From Xestospongia bergquistia (taxonomy: Eukaryota > Porifera > Demospongiae > Haplosclerida > Petrosiidae), in contig OZ014412.1 of NCBI GenBank assembly GCA_963965975.1, positions 10,955,849 through 11,019,848 on the forward strand: 64,000 nucleotides of DNA, written 5' to 3'. A model generated the notes under the pieces. It saw nothing but the letters and a program-made list of their open reading frames with translations, made no database searches and was not told where the DNA came from. Positions within the stretch are counted from its first letter, which is position 1. Every line of letters begins with the position of its first letter. The position numbers and the translations under genes were made by a program. Below are positions 11,001-19,864 of this stretch, piece after piece.

Positions 11001-13035
11001 AAATAAGAGACCTAATTAATGAAATTGATCCAGTTAATACGGAAGCCGCAGACGATTCCTTTTTCTTGTTTCTTCCGGCGAACTTTGGCGTATTTAAAAA
11101 TTCCAATTAACGATCCAGTTGACGAGTCCAATTTCTTATTCCTAATTCCATGTGCGCCATTTCTAGGCTTTTCTCGTTACTTAATAAAACGCGGAGCATG
11201 AGTACCATGAGCTGTCTCTTAGAATCGAGCGTCAGCGACATGTTTCCAGTTAGGTTGGGTCCTGACTTTGGTTTTATATTGTAGATATATCATTTAGGGA
11301 AGCCTCAGACGGACATTCGAACTCCGTATAACCCCGTTTAATTTAAATAGGAAACGCGGAGCACGAGTTTCCGAATACTCTTGCTTCTACGAGTGTCACT
11401 AAATTAGCATAATTAATTATGCTATTGTATAATGCTCAAATGATTACAAAAAATGTTGTATGACAGAGTAGTGATTCTTGACTTGGCTGGTGTCGTCAAA
11501 TTGCATCATATACTCACTCACACAGAGAATACATCTCAGTGGTACATAACCTCAATGGCAACCTACTAATTCATTGACCAACATATGTTGATATAAACTA
11601 GCATTTTAAACCTTCATGTTTATTGGATTGATCAGTTTAACGACAAGGAGTTTACATAGAAGCTGGAAATATATAACATCTAGTCAGGTCTGGTCTATTT
11701 AGTGAATTATAGATTGCCACTAATGCAGTATCGTATTAGTATAGAGTCTCGTAAAATACAATCATAGATAAATACGATATGTACAGCCACGCCCTTACAT
11801 TAGCCACATCATTCAGATGAATAGTGACTTTGCCATTTACATTATAGCTGTTGTGTCATCTCTGTTTACCAAGTCATTTTAGCAGTTGAATTAACTAATT
11901 TTGACATGCCAAGCACGATTATTTGGAAATGATATCCCTTTTAAGAAAATATTATTTATCGTTATAATAAACTCTTGGGTACGTATGTCCATATGTAATT
12001 ATCCTATCAATCTCATCGCTCAAATGAAGGATACATTTGTTTCTCAGACAAGGACTCCTCCTTAATAGAAATTAACCTTAATTTAATTATGTTAAAAATG
12101 TCACACACACACACACATACACAACATAATATATATTTATATACCTCTAAGGAGACTTTTCAAGGATTGAAGAAGTTGAAGTGTAACATATTGTGTAGTA
12201 TTTGCTATCCAATCATCCACAGAAGACAAGAAACTATCAATTACCTGCCTACTACATGTAGTTGCTGTTTGAAGAACCTATAGGGATATGTGATCATCAA
12301 TGATATACTACAATTGTTTGGTTGATTTAATTATTATTTGGTATATACAGGTTGCAATTCCAAACTTATTTTGTTGACAATAATACTATTTATATTACTA
12401 ATGTACTACTGTTTATGCAATTATATAGGACTGGTTTACTTTTTGCATGTGCAACATATATAACCATGTATTAGTTAAATCAACCAATTAATTTTTACAG
12501 TGCATGTAGACATTAAATAGATAGCATTAGTTTCAAACCTGTTGAATGGCCTGTTTATTCCAGTAATCATTCAAGTTAAAAAGTGCAAAGGCAAGACAAT
12601 TCAAGTTAGTGTCACTCAAAAGAATATCAGTACAGAACCCATTGTCAGTATAACAGGATTGATGACTATTGAAAGCAATTGTTTGTAATTCACTGCATGT
12701 TCCATTTGAGTTATAGACATTGCTGTTCAAAATGGTTTTCATAAGGCAACTGTTCACATTATCAACCCAACTTTGACTCTATATGATATTAATGAATATT
12801 ACATAGAAAAGTATTAAATACTTACAGCAGATGTAAAACAACTTTGATTATTCTTTAAACGGTGGCAGTATCTGTCACCATAGGCAAGAGGATATCCATT
12901 AGTACCACATTGAAACCTTGGCTCTACACACTGAGTATAGAAGTCACAGTTACCAGTATTAGCTAGAGCTGTACAGTTCTGAGCTTTGACAGTAACCGTC
13001 AGATAGAGCACCACTGATAACACGAGTAGCGTCAT
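516..13035 (-). CDS. Gene A: mosaic adhesion GPCR (STC-like / IgGFc-binding / 6 Ig / EGF / Ig / HRM / GAIN-GPS / 7TM)
   Basis: Multi-exon adhesion-class GPCR, predicted 2303 aa. Exons in transcript order: 13035-12826, 12778-12539, 12277-12145, 10449-9112, 7655-7623, 7095-6932, 6879-6702, 6540-6214, 6114-5960, 5903-5726, 5564-5238, 5138-4984, 4929-4752, 4590-4264, 4219-4100, 4022-3759, 3703-3609, 3560-3475, 3421-3267, 3218-2953, 2898-2767, 2713-2619, 2567-2120, 2069-2018, 1973-1870, 1821-1688, 1643-1381, 1325-1259, 1203-516. All junctions use GT/AG, phases agree and the total (6912 nt) is divisible by three. The start ATG opens a signal peptide and its context (TACAGT-ATG) is shared with genes B and C. 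Acts at the plasma membrane: a very large extracellular region on a 7TM signalling core. Ligand and G protein cannot be told from sequence. The 33-nt linker exon and the choice of Ig-C acceptor are the least certain parts. Confidence 0.85.
1870..2898 (-). CDS. Gene A exons 21-25: GAIN domain with GPS autoproteolysis motif
   Basis: Exons 2898-2767, 2713-2619, 2567-2120, 2069-2018 and 1973-1870. The helical part ([27 protein letters not shown]) is followed by the beta part ([20 protein letters not shown]). The GPS reads [20 protein letters not shown] and ends [16 protein letters not shown] is the canonical cleavage tripeptide, with cleavage between Leu and Thr, and TNFAILM is the expected tethered agonist. 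Exon 2713-2619 uses donor GTCAGT. Its 51-nt intron is open in frame in gene A, so retention would still translate. Confidence 0.85.
2953..3703 (-). CDS. Gene A exons 17-20: stalk and hormone-receptor-motif (HRM) domain
   Basis: Exons 3703-3609, 3560-3475 and 3421-3267 encode a stalk of about 110 aa with no family I can name; it has a SEA-like length and mixed beta/helix character. Exon 3218-2953 encodes an [15 protein letters not shown], then [23 protein letters not shown] and CSFSDL follow the conserved W-P-T-G, C-P, R-x-C, W and C positions of the family. HRMs lie just outside GAIN domains in many adhesion GPCRs. The HRM exon ends in a less usual donor, GTTAGC. Confidence 0.75.
3759..4022 (-). 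CDS. Gene A exon 16: membrane-side Ig (I-set-like) domain
   Basis: One exon, phase 1-1, with [18 protein letters not shown] and [11 protein letters not shown] as the Cys-Trp-Cys core of an I-set Ig. Two acceptors 24 nt apart are both in frame: AG before 4022, and AG before 4046, which would add about eight residues (VVVIYILP). Gene B keeps only the upstream acceptor, so the upstream site may be the one normally used. Then the exon would be 3759-4046. Confidence 0.8.
4100..4219 (-). CDS. Gene A exon 15: EGF-like domain
   Basis: 120-nt phase 1-1 exon. The cysteines follow C-x4-C-x5-C-x8-C-x-C-x8-C ([14 protein letters not shown], then [13 protein letters not shown]), a textbook EGF module. No clear calcium-binding consensus at the N-terminal side. 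Genes B and C have an equivalent exon in the same place. Confidence 0.9.
4264..7095 (-). CDS. Gene A exons 6-14: three tandem two-Ig cassettes (six Ig domains)
   Basis: Each cassette is three exons. Ig type A is split over two (7095-6932 + 6879-6702; 6114-5960 + 5903-5726; 5138-4984 + 4929-4752), with VLIRCNIT as the B-strand Cys, [11 protein letters not shown] as the C-strand Trp and DTGIYECRV as the F-strand Cys. Ig type B is one exon (6540-6214; 5564-5238; 4590-4264) with VSLNCTADG, ILWRKNGQLL and GNYSCQADN. Every cassette is phase 1-1 overall. Introns as well as exons repeat with a period of about 975 bp, and cassettes 2 and 3 are nearly identical, so the expansion is recent. Likely ligand-binding or spacer part of the ectodomain. 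Confidence 0.85.
7437..7535 (-). pseudogene. Gene A relic of the 3' half of a somatomedin B exon
   Basis: Minus-strand reading DIGCHQASSSSLMVSPTSTDTL matches the end of the intact gene B SMB exon ([19 protein letters not shown]). The upstream Cys core is missing and the donor is changed (GATAAG where B has GGTAAG). It therefore cannot act as the B exon does. Gene A has no intact SMB. Confidence 0.6.
7623..7655 (-). CDS. Gene A exon 5: Gly/Ser linker micro-exon (tentative)
   Basis: A 33-nt phase 1-1 exon candidate between AG at 7657-7656 and GT at 7622-7621, reading GSESGSGSGLN. Related micro-exons occur in gene B (25960-25998, 26762-26818, 28387-28425). It can be skipped without changing frame. 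Support is the conserved splice sites and open phase only. Confidence 0.45.
7808..7870 (+). pseudogene. Inverted relic of the 5' half of a somatomedin B exon with its intron edge
   Basis: On the plus strand, opposite to gene A, the stretch TTTTCAG-GCTC followed by a reading of LALKLSYSG closely matches the acceptor and first codons of the gene B SMB exons. It lies a few hundred bp from the minus-strand 3'-half relic, as if an inversion broke one exon. A parallel copy lies in gene B at 26942-27000. Confidence 0.55.
7924..8092. repeat. ATT/TTA trinucleotide microsatellites
   Basis: Two (ATT)n tracts, about 7924-7950 and 8055-8092, in the intron downstream of the IgGFc-binding exon of gene A. 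Confidence 0.85.
9112..10449 (-). CDS. Gene A exon 4: IgGFc-binding-protein N-terminal domain
   Basis: A single 1338-nt exon, phase 1-1, about 446 aa (residues 195-640). The reading matches the IgGFc_binding family: EFFVGFYKNVYGSEV near the start, a DLTGTKI-SDSPLTIISGHE core, then QLTPT-WGNTFLLPPH, and a VVVPNDAYFNQSLL segment. The family is extracellular and is found in FCGBP-type mucus proteins and in many invertebrate secreted proteins. Many N-x-S/T sites are present. The exon has exactly the same length as both IgGFc-binding exons of gene C. It sits where gene B carries a VWA module. Confidence 0.85.
10911..11355. mobile_element. Non-autonomous TIR element, rearranged copy
   Basis: Two parts. 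10911-11000 is a short 90-bp unit with inverted ends (ACGGAAGCCG ... CGGCTTCCAT). 11039-about 11355 is homologous, in the opposite orientation, to the complete element at 56414-56781, with a small internal deletion near the terminus and loss of the far end. Clearly richer in G+C than the surroundings. It lies in the gene A intron between exons 3 and 4. No transposase is coded. Confidence 0.75.
12101..12124. repeat. CA microsatellite
   Basis: Short (CA)n tract just downstream of gene A exon 3. Confidence 0.8.
12145..13035 (-). CDS. Gene A exons 1-3: signal peptide and stanniocalcin-like Cys-rich domain
   Basis: Three exons (13035-12826, 12778-12539, 12277-12145), about 194 aa. Residues 1-18 are a hydrophobic signal peptide (MTLLVLSVVLYLTVTVKA). 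The mature part is rich in Cys: [15 protein letters not shown], then C-x16-C, C-x13-C and C-x6-C around [15 protein letters not shown]. The C-x13-C-x6-C run and the flanking helix-like segments resemble stanniocalcin family glycoproteins, including their invertebrate relatives. The third exon continues with VLQTATTC and an amphipathic stretch ending LLQSLKSLLR. Exons 1 and 2 end in phase 0 and exon 3 in phase 1, which feeds the first phase 1-1 cassette. Family assignment is by Cys pattern only, so moderate. Confidence 0.6.
12307..12502. mobile_element. MITE-like element (CACTGTAAAAATT family), gene A intron 2
   Basis: Right end (minus strand) starts CACTGTAAAAATTAATTGG. The left end carries the matching but decayed TTGTTTGGTTGATTTAA. 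Related copies are at 27779-27935 and from 29792 in gene B introns. About 196 bp, no coding capacity. Confidence 0.55.
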
Positions 13036-14283
13036 ACTGTAGTGCGATGTTGTTTGTCATTCGAATAGTTTAAAATATCTTTAACGCCCACTGCCTTATT
13101 AATACGATAGAGGTACCGGTGTATTGTACTTGAGCAACTTCACTCAAAAAATCTGAATACCCGTAATGTATGGACGTCATCAGCCGCACAAATCATTGTT
13201 ATTGTTAAAACAATAATAATTGAAGAAGAACTGTAAAAGTAAGTTTCTATATAGACAGTATATAGTACTTTTCTTATTAAGCGTGTGGGCGTCTGAGCAT
13301 GAGATTACTAAAAAATTAATAGTAGTTCATAAATTTGAAATACATTGTATATCGTCAAGGAAGTTTTGACTAAAACACGATTTGCGTCTTATCAGAGGTC
13401 AATTATGATTGCATAGTCATAATTGTAAAAACTATATATACATGACTCAATGTACATGTGTATCTTGTCATATGTTATTAATTATATGATATATTGAGCC
13501 TGGATAATATATAATATAGTGTGTTTTGGAAAACTGAAAGTAGTCTTTTAATAGTCTATATATATAATAGAATTGTGTGTCTAAAGTTAATGCTAAAATC
13601 CAAGAATGGATTCAAATGACAATTATTATGACTATGTAGCCCAATTTTCATATAATGTATAACAAGAAATGCCTTTATGATATAGAAGCATTTTCAAACA
13701 CCTACAAAGCCATTATAATAGTACCTGACTTGATATTTATAGCATTAAGTCTATGAGTAATACTAGTAGTTTCTGATGAAAAGCATTTTTGTTGTAATAT
13801 GTCATCATATCAATATAGCTGATGCAAGTGCGTCATCATAATTATTGATACTAATACTATCACTAATAAAGAAACCAAACCTAATATTGAAAACCATGTC
13901 TTCTTTGTAAAATACAAGCACTGATATCAAGATTATTTTAAAGTCGTTATGAAAATTATAACTATAAATAACATTATTACATTATACTACATCATGTCAC
14001 TTATTACAAAGACTATTAAGATTGTACTCTACTTTGCCATTAATTCATTGCTATTAAAATAATTATTTATATAGCCAAATCAAAAGGTCAGCAGATTATC
14101 AAATCATAGATAGATACTATGATTGTCATAACTATCATTTGTAAAGTTATGATAAGAATAAACCAACTCTACAAATTCTACAGATTAGAGTAATAGATTA
14201 GAGTATGTTATTTACATGTAATAAAGTGGTATATATTTTAATACATACAATATAGAACTACAATGAACTTGATTTCAGGATAA
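13036..14283. other. Gene A 5' flank, conserved among paralogues
   Basis: No gene. The block at about 13460-13560 (TTGAGCCTGGATAATATA and neighbours) is repeated upstream of B (about 32150-32240) and C (about 47510-47600). About 13815-14190 resembles the adjacent 14446-14730, an older tandem duplication. Confidence 0.6.
13068..13188 (-). promoter_or_regulatory. Gene A promoter candidates: TATA-like box and CRE-like element
   Basis: Minus-strand AGATATTTTAAAC (13080-13068) lies about 35-45 nt upstream of the ATG and matches TATTTAAA-like boxes at the same place in genes B and C. GACGTCATCAGCCGCA at 13173-13188 (plus-strand reading) contains a CRE/ATF-like GACGTCAT and is conserved in gene C (47219-47234) but not B. 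Function is inferred from position and conservation. Confidence 0.4.
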
Positions 14284-14305
14284 AATAATATAATTATTAT
14301 AGCAA

Positions 14306-15560
14306 AGGTTAGTGTGCGTGTCTGTGTCTGTTACCCAGGCAAGTGGCTTTGAACTGCTTTAACTAGCAAGCACAGCACTGTTAGCCACCAAACTATAGTG
14401 TAGGGTAGCAAAACTTCTGTACTTCTTAAGTACTTCTTAAGAATAAAGCTGATGAAAGTGCGTCATCATAATTATTGATGCTAATACTATCACTAATAAA
14501 GAAACCAAAGATAATATTGAAAACCATGTCTTCTTGTAAAAATACAAGCACTGATATCAAAATTGTGCTCTATTTTGCAATTCAATGCATCACTACTAAA
14601 ATAATTATTTATATAACTAAATTAAAAGGTCAACAGATTATCATATCAATAGACAGATATTATGATTACCATAACTGTCATTTTTTTAAATTTAGCATAA
14701 GAATAAACCAATGCTTCGAATTCTATAGATAAGAGTATGTTATTTATGACAATTCTCTATTTGGTCTCCAGTAAATTGTCACTTTATTGGTGGAAACAAC
14801 CAATTAGTGACAAATTCCCTCGTGGAAAACTCAGATTTGTATAATAATATACCTCATATATATTTATGTGTTATTACATGTACAGTGTGAATTTGTAACT
14901 ACACTACTATGTGTATCAATAGTACATCCTTAATTGACTACTACTACTACTAATTGATATATATTACATTAATTCTATGAGTAGACGTAGTAGTCAGGTG
15001 TTTATAATGAAAACATGTTTGATTTAGTATGCTGTTATGCTAATAGAGCTGATGTGTCTTGTCATCTTAAGCTTGGTAGTAATACTATAACTATACTGTG
15101 AAAATTGGTTTGTCAGTTTAACATAAATTGTTAATATAATTTGCTGTTATTCCAGCAACAACTTTATTAAAATAACATTGTTTCGTTATTATAACTGGAA
15201 TACCTTGTCATTGCTAAAATACATTTGTCAATTTACCATGTACCGGTTACGTCAACACTATTAAAGTAGTTCTAAATAATAAGTATTATATATTCAGCAG
15301 TTTGTTAGACTCGCTGTGCGTGGGCGCATAGCGAGGGTTAATGTAGTCTGTCAGTGTGTTTGCGTGTCTGTTACCAGGGCAAATGGCTTTGAACTCCTTC
15401 AACTCGGTAAACACGGCACTGGTAGTCACCAAACTACAGTGGATGGTAGGAAAACGTCTGCAATTCTTAAGAATATTGGCAAAAGGAGCGTCAAACGAAC
15501 AAAAAGCTTTAAATGTCTGAAAAACCTTTGAAAAAAAGCACAGCTTTCAGTGAAGACTCG
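14306..15560. repeat. Pair of related dispersed repeats
   Basis: 14306-14440 and 15300-15560 share GTCTGTTACC, GGCAA-TGGCTTTGAACT and CCACCAAACTA blocks. The same pair recurs at about 54935-55050 and 55910-56160. Richer in CpG than the surroundings; class unknown. Confidence 0.55.
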
Positions 15561-16129
15561 AGGATTCAATAAAAACCTCATGCATACAGCTTATGACATT
15601 TTCCAACTTTTTAAAGTGAGAAGTTTGGCCAAAATACTTCTTTGGAAAGTTATGACAGTTTTACTAACTTTTGGCAGTTAATACATTGAGCGCGAACTAA
15701 AAATACTATCACCATAGCTGTCATTGGAGAATCGCTAACCTTTACTAAGAAGTTAGAAAGTATTGGACCTTTTGTCAATTAGAGTCCAAAGTACCCAGTA
15801 GACGCACTAAAAGGCATAGCTTTTTCCCCCTTTGATTGAATAGAAACGCTGAGTCATCAATAATCATCTTGCACAGATTAAGTCACTTGAGGAAGTCTCT
15901 GGATAAGACCGCAGCGAGGTTAAGCACTTTAGTGTATTTCGAATTCATTATCATTGTAATTATTACTGAGTATTTTTAACAAAAGAACACATACATAATA
16001 TACAATGATTATCTCCCATGAATGTATGCGTACAATAAACTTCAAAAGAAAAGGAATATCATAGACATGTACATACTACAGAAAAGTGAGGAGTCCTATT
16101 AATCAAATATCTTAATATATGATCATGCA

Positions 16130-16680
16130 CACCAATTGTAATATTTACTTCAACAGAGTGTAAAATAAAACCAGAAATAACTAAAATATTGATAATTTTA
16201 ACAAATTGTGGTAAGTCATCTTCTGGCAACTATACTATTTGAAGAATTATTATAGACCAGTCTATTAATTTTAACCAAATTAGTTCTAACAAAATGAATG
16301 ATATCTATCATTAATAATTACTTACCTAGAACCTGTTGTTAACAAATTCACCTGTTGACACCACATCAGTTATCTCGATAACAAGGATATCTTCATTTAC
16401 AGTATAGGTCATATCTGTAAGAAACAAGTCAAAAAGTATCATTATACAAAAATATGAAAGTATTTATAAATGAATCAGAAGTATGTAATTAAATAATATA
16501 TGTAAATTTACATGGACCACATTGCAGTTCCCAGTAACTTAAAAAATTGCCTTGAAGATAATCACACATCAATATTTGGTGACAGCTTGTAATGGAAAAT
16601 GTAGGTTCTTGAAATAATAAATCTGAGCTGTCATTTTGAAATAGGAATTCTTTGCCTCCATTCTCATAAAGCAGCATGAT
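16130..16680 (-). pseudogene. Degraded coding relic, family not identified (copy 1)
   Basis: Minus-strand coding-like pieces: 16677-16489 (HQILMCDYLQGN and others), an exon-like piece around 16420-16345 reading NEDILVIEITDVVSTGEFVN, and a piece at 16310-16130 reading LPQFVKIINILVISGF and VHDHILRY. In copy 2 (57062-57660) the last piece is open and the middle one is frame-shifted; here it is the reverse. The pattern recalls C-terminal parts of transposon-derived or lineage-specific invertebrate proteins, but I cannot name the family. Confidence 0.35.
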
Positions 16681-16864
16681 ATAATGGCCCTACCCTTAAT
16701 AGGGTTCATTCAATGAATTCTACATACTTAGAAATCTATGTAGAATTCAATTGAATGAGTCCTATTAAGGGTAGGGCCATTATATCATGCTGCTTTATGA
16801 GAATGGAGGCAAAGAATTTCTATTTCAAAATGACAGCTCAGATTTGTTATTTCAAGAACCTACC
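16601..16864. repeat. Long near-perfect palindrome (about 130-nt arms), copy 1
   Basis: The left arm (16601-16731) reads back as the right arm (about 16737-16864) with only a few mismatches and almost no spacer, so a very stable hairpin or cruciform is possible. The left arm overlaps the relic reading LLYENGGKEFLFQNDSSDL. A second copy is at about 57548-57808. Confidence 0.85.
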
Positions 16865-17135
16865 ATAGAAGTCTTCGAAAAGGAATCATATAATGAATGC
16901 ATTTTAGGTATTGTATGAGTTGCAGGGTAGCATTCCTTAAATAATTTAGAGCTAAATGACATTTTATTTGATTATTCTTTATAATTATATGTATCAACTG
17001 AGCATGTGTCTGAATGTTTCTAGTTGTATAAACACTGTGGTTATGGCGTTTACCAGTTATACTTCCTAGAATAGAGAGTTCCTACTATACTATAAATATC
17101 AGTGTACACTGATATTTGCTTGTGACTATACTTTA

Positions 17136-17138
<3 letters not shown>

Positions 17139-17200
<62 letters not shown>

Positions 17201-17271
17201 TGTATATATATATACTGAAGTATCTAAGCCTGTTGAAGAGTACTCGATGTCGTTTAGACAGAGCGGGTTAG

Positions 17272-17331
<60 letters not shown>
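17139..17331. repeat. (TA)n microsatellite pair around a 60-bp core
   Basis: About 17139-17215 and 17275-17331 are TA runs enclosing a unique, more GC-rich core (CTGAAGTATC ... GCGGGTTAGAAC). The duplicate locus near 58098-58112 has only a short TA run and no core. ATG-less TA-coded readings here are not genes. Confidence 0.85.
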
Positions 17332-17332
<1 letters not shown>

Positions 17333-19429
17333 CTTTATTACTTCCACAAAGTTATTAGCAAAGCACTTTCTGTTTCCTTACATCAGCAAATGAAACGGTG
17401 GGCCTAAAACATGCCTTAATACATCAGTCTGACTGTAGTAAGTTAATAATTATGTTTATATATGTATTAATAAATATATCTAATTAACTGAACTTTATGA
17501 ATGTTGTATAATTCCTGAAATTGTTATTTTGATTTAATATTTTAAGATTACCAGAGATGATTTTAAGAAAAATGTAAATTTTATTAAGTTGTTACAACAA
17601 TTACAGAAATTAACATAGTGTCATCATTACAGTCTGAATAACAATCATATTCTGAATATTCTGAATATTCTGAATAATCAGGTATTGATTTCAATGTTTG
17701 AAAGAGAGTTTCAACTTTTTGTGTTTCAGAACTTACTACAGGTAGTGGAACTTGATGGTGATACTGACAATGACTGACCCCAGAGTAAGAAATCACTATC
17801 AATAAAAATATAACTCAATGTCTCCAGTGTGCATGGCTTAATTATAATTTTTGCAAATTTAATTTTGGAACCAATCATGTTTTGAAAATTTCCATATTTT
17901 GTTGAGCGCAGGATCAGTCATTGTTGCTTGATTGAATTGTAGATGTAGTATTGTGAGTTCAGTGGTAACCATGACAGTCCAATGACGTTATGAGTACTAA
18001 TTTATTCTATATTGAAAAGATGAACGATTGAACAAATGGATAACAGATGAATTGATGGGTGGACAAATGGATTGATAGTGTATGGAGGCATAAAGAGATG
18101 ATGAATGGATTGACCTATAGATAATATGATACCTACAGTATTCAAAGAGTTAGCAAGGAATGACAACTTGACAAGTATTTGTGGTTATCAGCAGGTATCC
18201 AATGTTCAATATCATGTTGATCATGTACTAAATATCATCCACTGTCAATTTTCCTCAACTAGTAAATCAGTATAGTCCACAGGAGAGCTTATAAGTGAAG
18301 TGTAACTCCTTCAGATTCCTCCAGATGCTGAATTCATTAACAGCCAATCTGGTTAATCATCTAGATTAAAACACTGACTAGCAGACTATATAGATACATC
18401 ACAAGAGAAGCAACAAGATCTGTTGTCTCAAGAAAAGTTCTATATTTTAAGATATATTGAGAGTAGATGCAATGAAAGCTGAATGTTTAAAGTTTAGTTG
18501 ATCATTAAATCACACAACACAAGAATAATTATTTTGTGGTAAATAGAGCATGTACAGTATGTTATAATAGTTTTGTATGTAGTTGGCTATTCTCTTAATG
18601 CAAACATTAATTTACTTAAAATACTTAAAAAGTAATCTGGATCAATGTCAACTAAACTCATCAAAATTCATTTAAGTGAACAGTTAAGCAGGAGACTATT
18701 GATGTATTAATGACCGTATTCTTTAACACTGATAATACCATAATAAGAACCATTAAAGATTGTGGGTAGTTTATTAATTGAAGTATTCTTATTAACTGAG
18801 GACACTATTGAAGACTATTATATAATTCCTGGAAATGCCACAGAAACCTAAAAAATAATGTAGATAGAAGCTAGAAGCACATACAAACAGAGCAATAATA
18901 TTATAAGTTAAAGCTTACACTGTTTAATAATTTCCTTAGCAGTGCTGTCATAATGAGCTATGCATGGGTTACCAAGGTGACCATACTGTAAAATACACAA
19001 GCGTGTTTAATGTACTGTGCAGTTTATGTACATGTATTTGTGAAGTTATTAAACTTCGTTTAATGAGACTGTATGTGTCCTACTACTATTTAAGACACAT
19101 AGTACACAAAGCTGAGTGTACAACAAGTAAATAAAATTTCTTAACGTATTCATTAAATGTAGGGATGGTAGTAAAAAGTTTTAAAGTAGGAATGGACATA
19201 TTCTGCATAGTAGTCACAATATCAAGGGCATAATGCTTTGTTGCAACAGTTGGATGAGCCAAACAGTCCCATATAAGAAGTGTAAAAAAAACTGTTCAGG
19301 TAGATAAAAAGTGAGAATTTTGTTTAAGGAATGTGTTAACAATGTAGTTAAATATATCATTCACATATATAAATTGTGTTCAGTTACTTCTGCTTGACTA
19401 CTATTTTTATGTATGGGTGTTCGTATACT

Positions 19430-19485
19430 GCCATTCCTACTTTGAGAATGTTTGAGATGGTTTTACCACCATCCCTACATTTAAT
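19430..19485. repeat. Dispersed 55-bp repeat (representative copy)
   Basis: Form: CATTCCTACTTTGAGAATG, then TTTGAGATGGTTTTACC and ACCATCCCTACATTTAATG. Related copies, both orientations, near 155-205, 7290-7350, 8360-8400, 19150-19200, 25755-25805, 26475-26530, 27625-27665, 28180-28235, 29128-29180, 35390-35445, 59890-59935 and 60150-60210. All are in introns or flanks. Confidence 0.65.
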
Positions 19486-19822
19486 GTATATTTTTAGAAA
19501 ATATGTTATACTTATAATAATACTGAATTTGTCTTACTTTATGGTAAAACTACTAGATTATTGTTAATGAGTGTAGTTTAATGCAATATACAATTATTTT
19601 GAAGCTGTTATATAAACAAAATATCATTGGAATACATCAACAGCTAATATATATAGTTTAATAGAATACTTCAGTTATTTTTATTTATTCTTATTGCTTC
19701 AACTCTGAGCATTTTCAAAGACAACGCGTCAAAATATTAATAAGATTAACAAGTCACTTCAGTTCTAATAAAAGGGTTCAATAAAAAGTAAACACTACAA
19801 CTGTACTAATAAAACTATTTAA

Positions 19823-19828
19823 TTTATT
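19823..19828 (-). promoter_or_regulatory. Gene B candidate polyadenylation signal
   Basis: AATAAA on the minus strand about 37 nt past the stop. Confidence 0.5.
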
Positions 19829-19864
19829 TATATCATGAAAAATGACAATTAGCAAACTTGTTTA

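Larger units (their letters stand above)
10450..12144 (-). other. Gene A large intron
   Basis: Holds the TIR element at 10911-11355 and the CA tract. The rest, including 11360-12090, shows no exon or gene I can support. Confidence 0.55.
14284..19864. repeat. Segmental duplication, copy 1 (intergenic, upstream of A and downstream of B)
   Basis: About 5.6 kb that matches 54910-60583 almost throughout and continues into the homologous 3' halves of genes B and D. It contains two copies of a CpG-containing repeat (14306-14440, 15300-15560), a degraded coding relic (16130-16680), a long palindrome (16601-16864) and (TA)n tracts (17139-17331). Differences from copy 2: it lacks the 368-bp TIR element and has the (TA)n insertion. 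The region 17340-19864 shows no gene I can support. Confidence 0.8.

Noticed and set aside
10762..11106. 114-codon minus-strand open reading in the gene A intron
   Set aside because: Lies over the rearranged TIR element; the element's inverted repeats generate the open frame and no protein family is seen.
14475..14732. 85-codon plus-strand open reading, repeated at 55080-55331
   Set aside because: The older tandem copy at about 13900-14190 is full of stops and frame changes, codon content is just AT-rich, and conservation is explained by the segmental duplication.
17126..17347. Open reading of Tyr-Ile repeats over the TA tract
   Set aside because: Pure product of the (TA)n microsatellite; no coding evidence.
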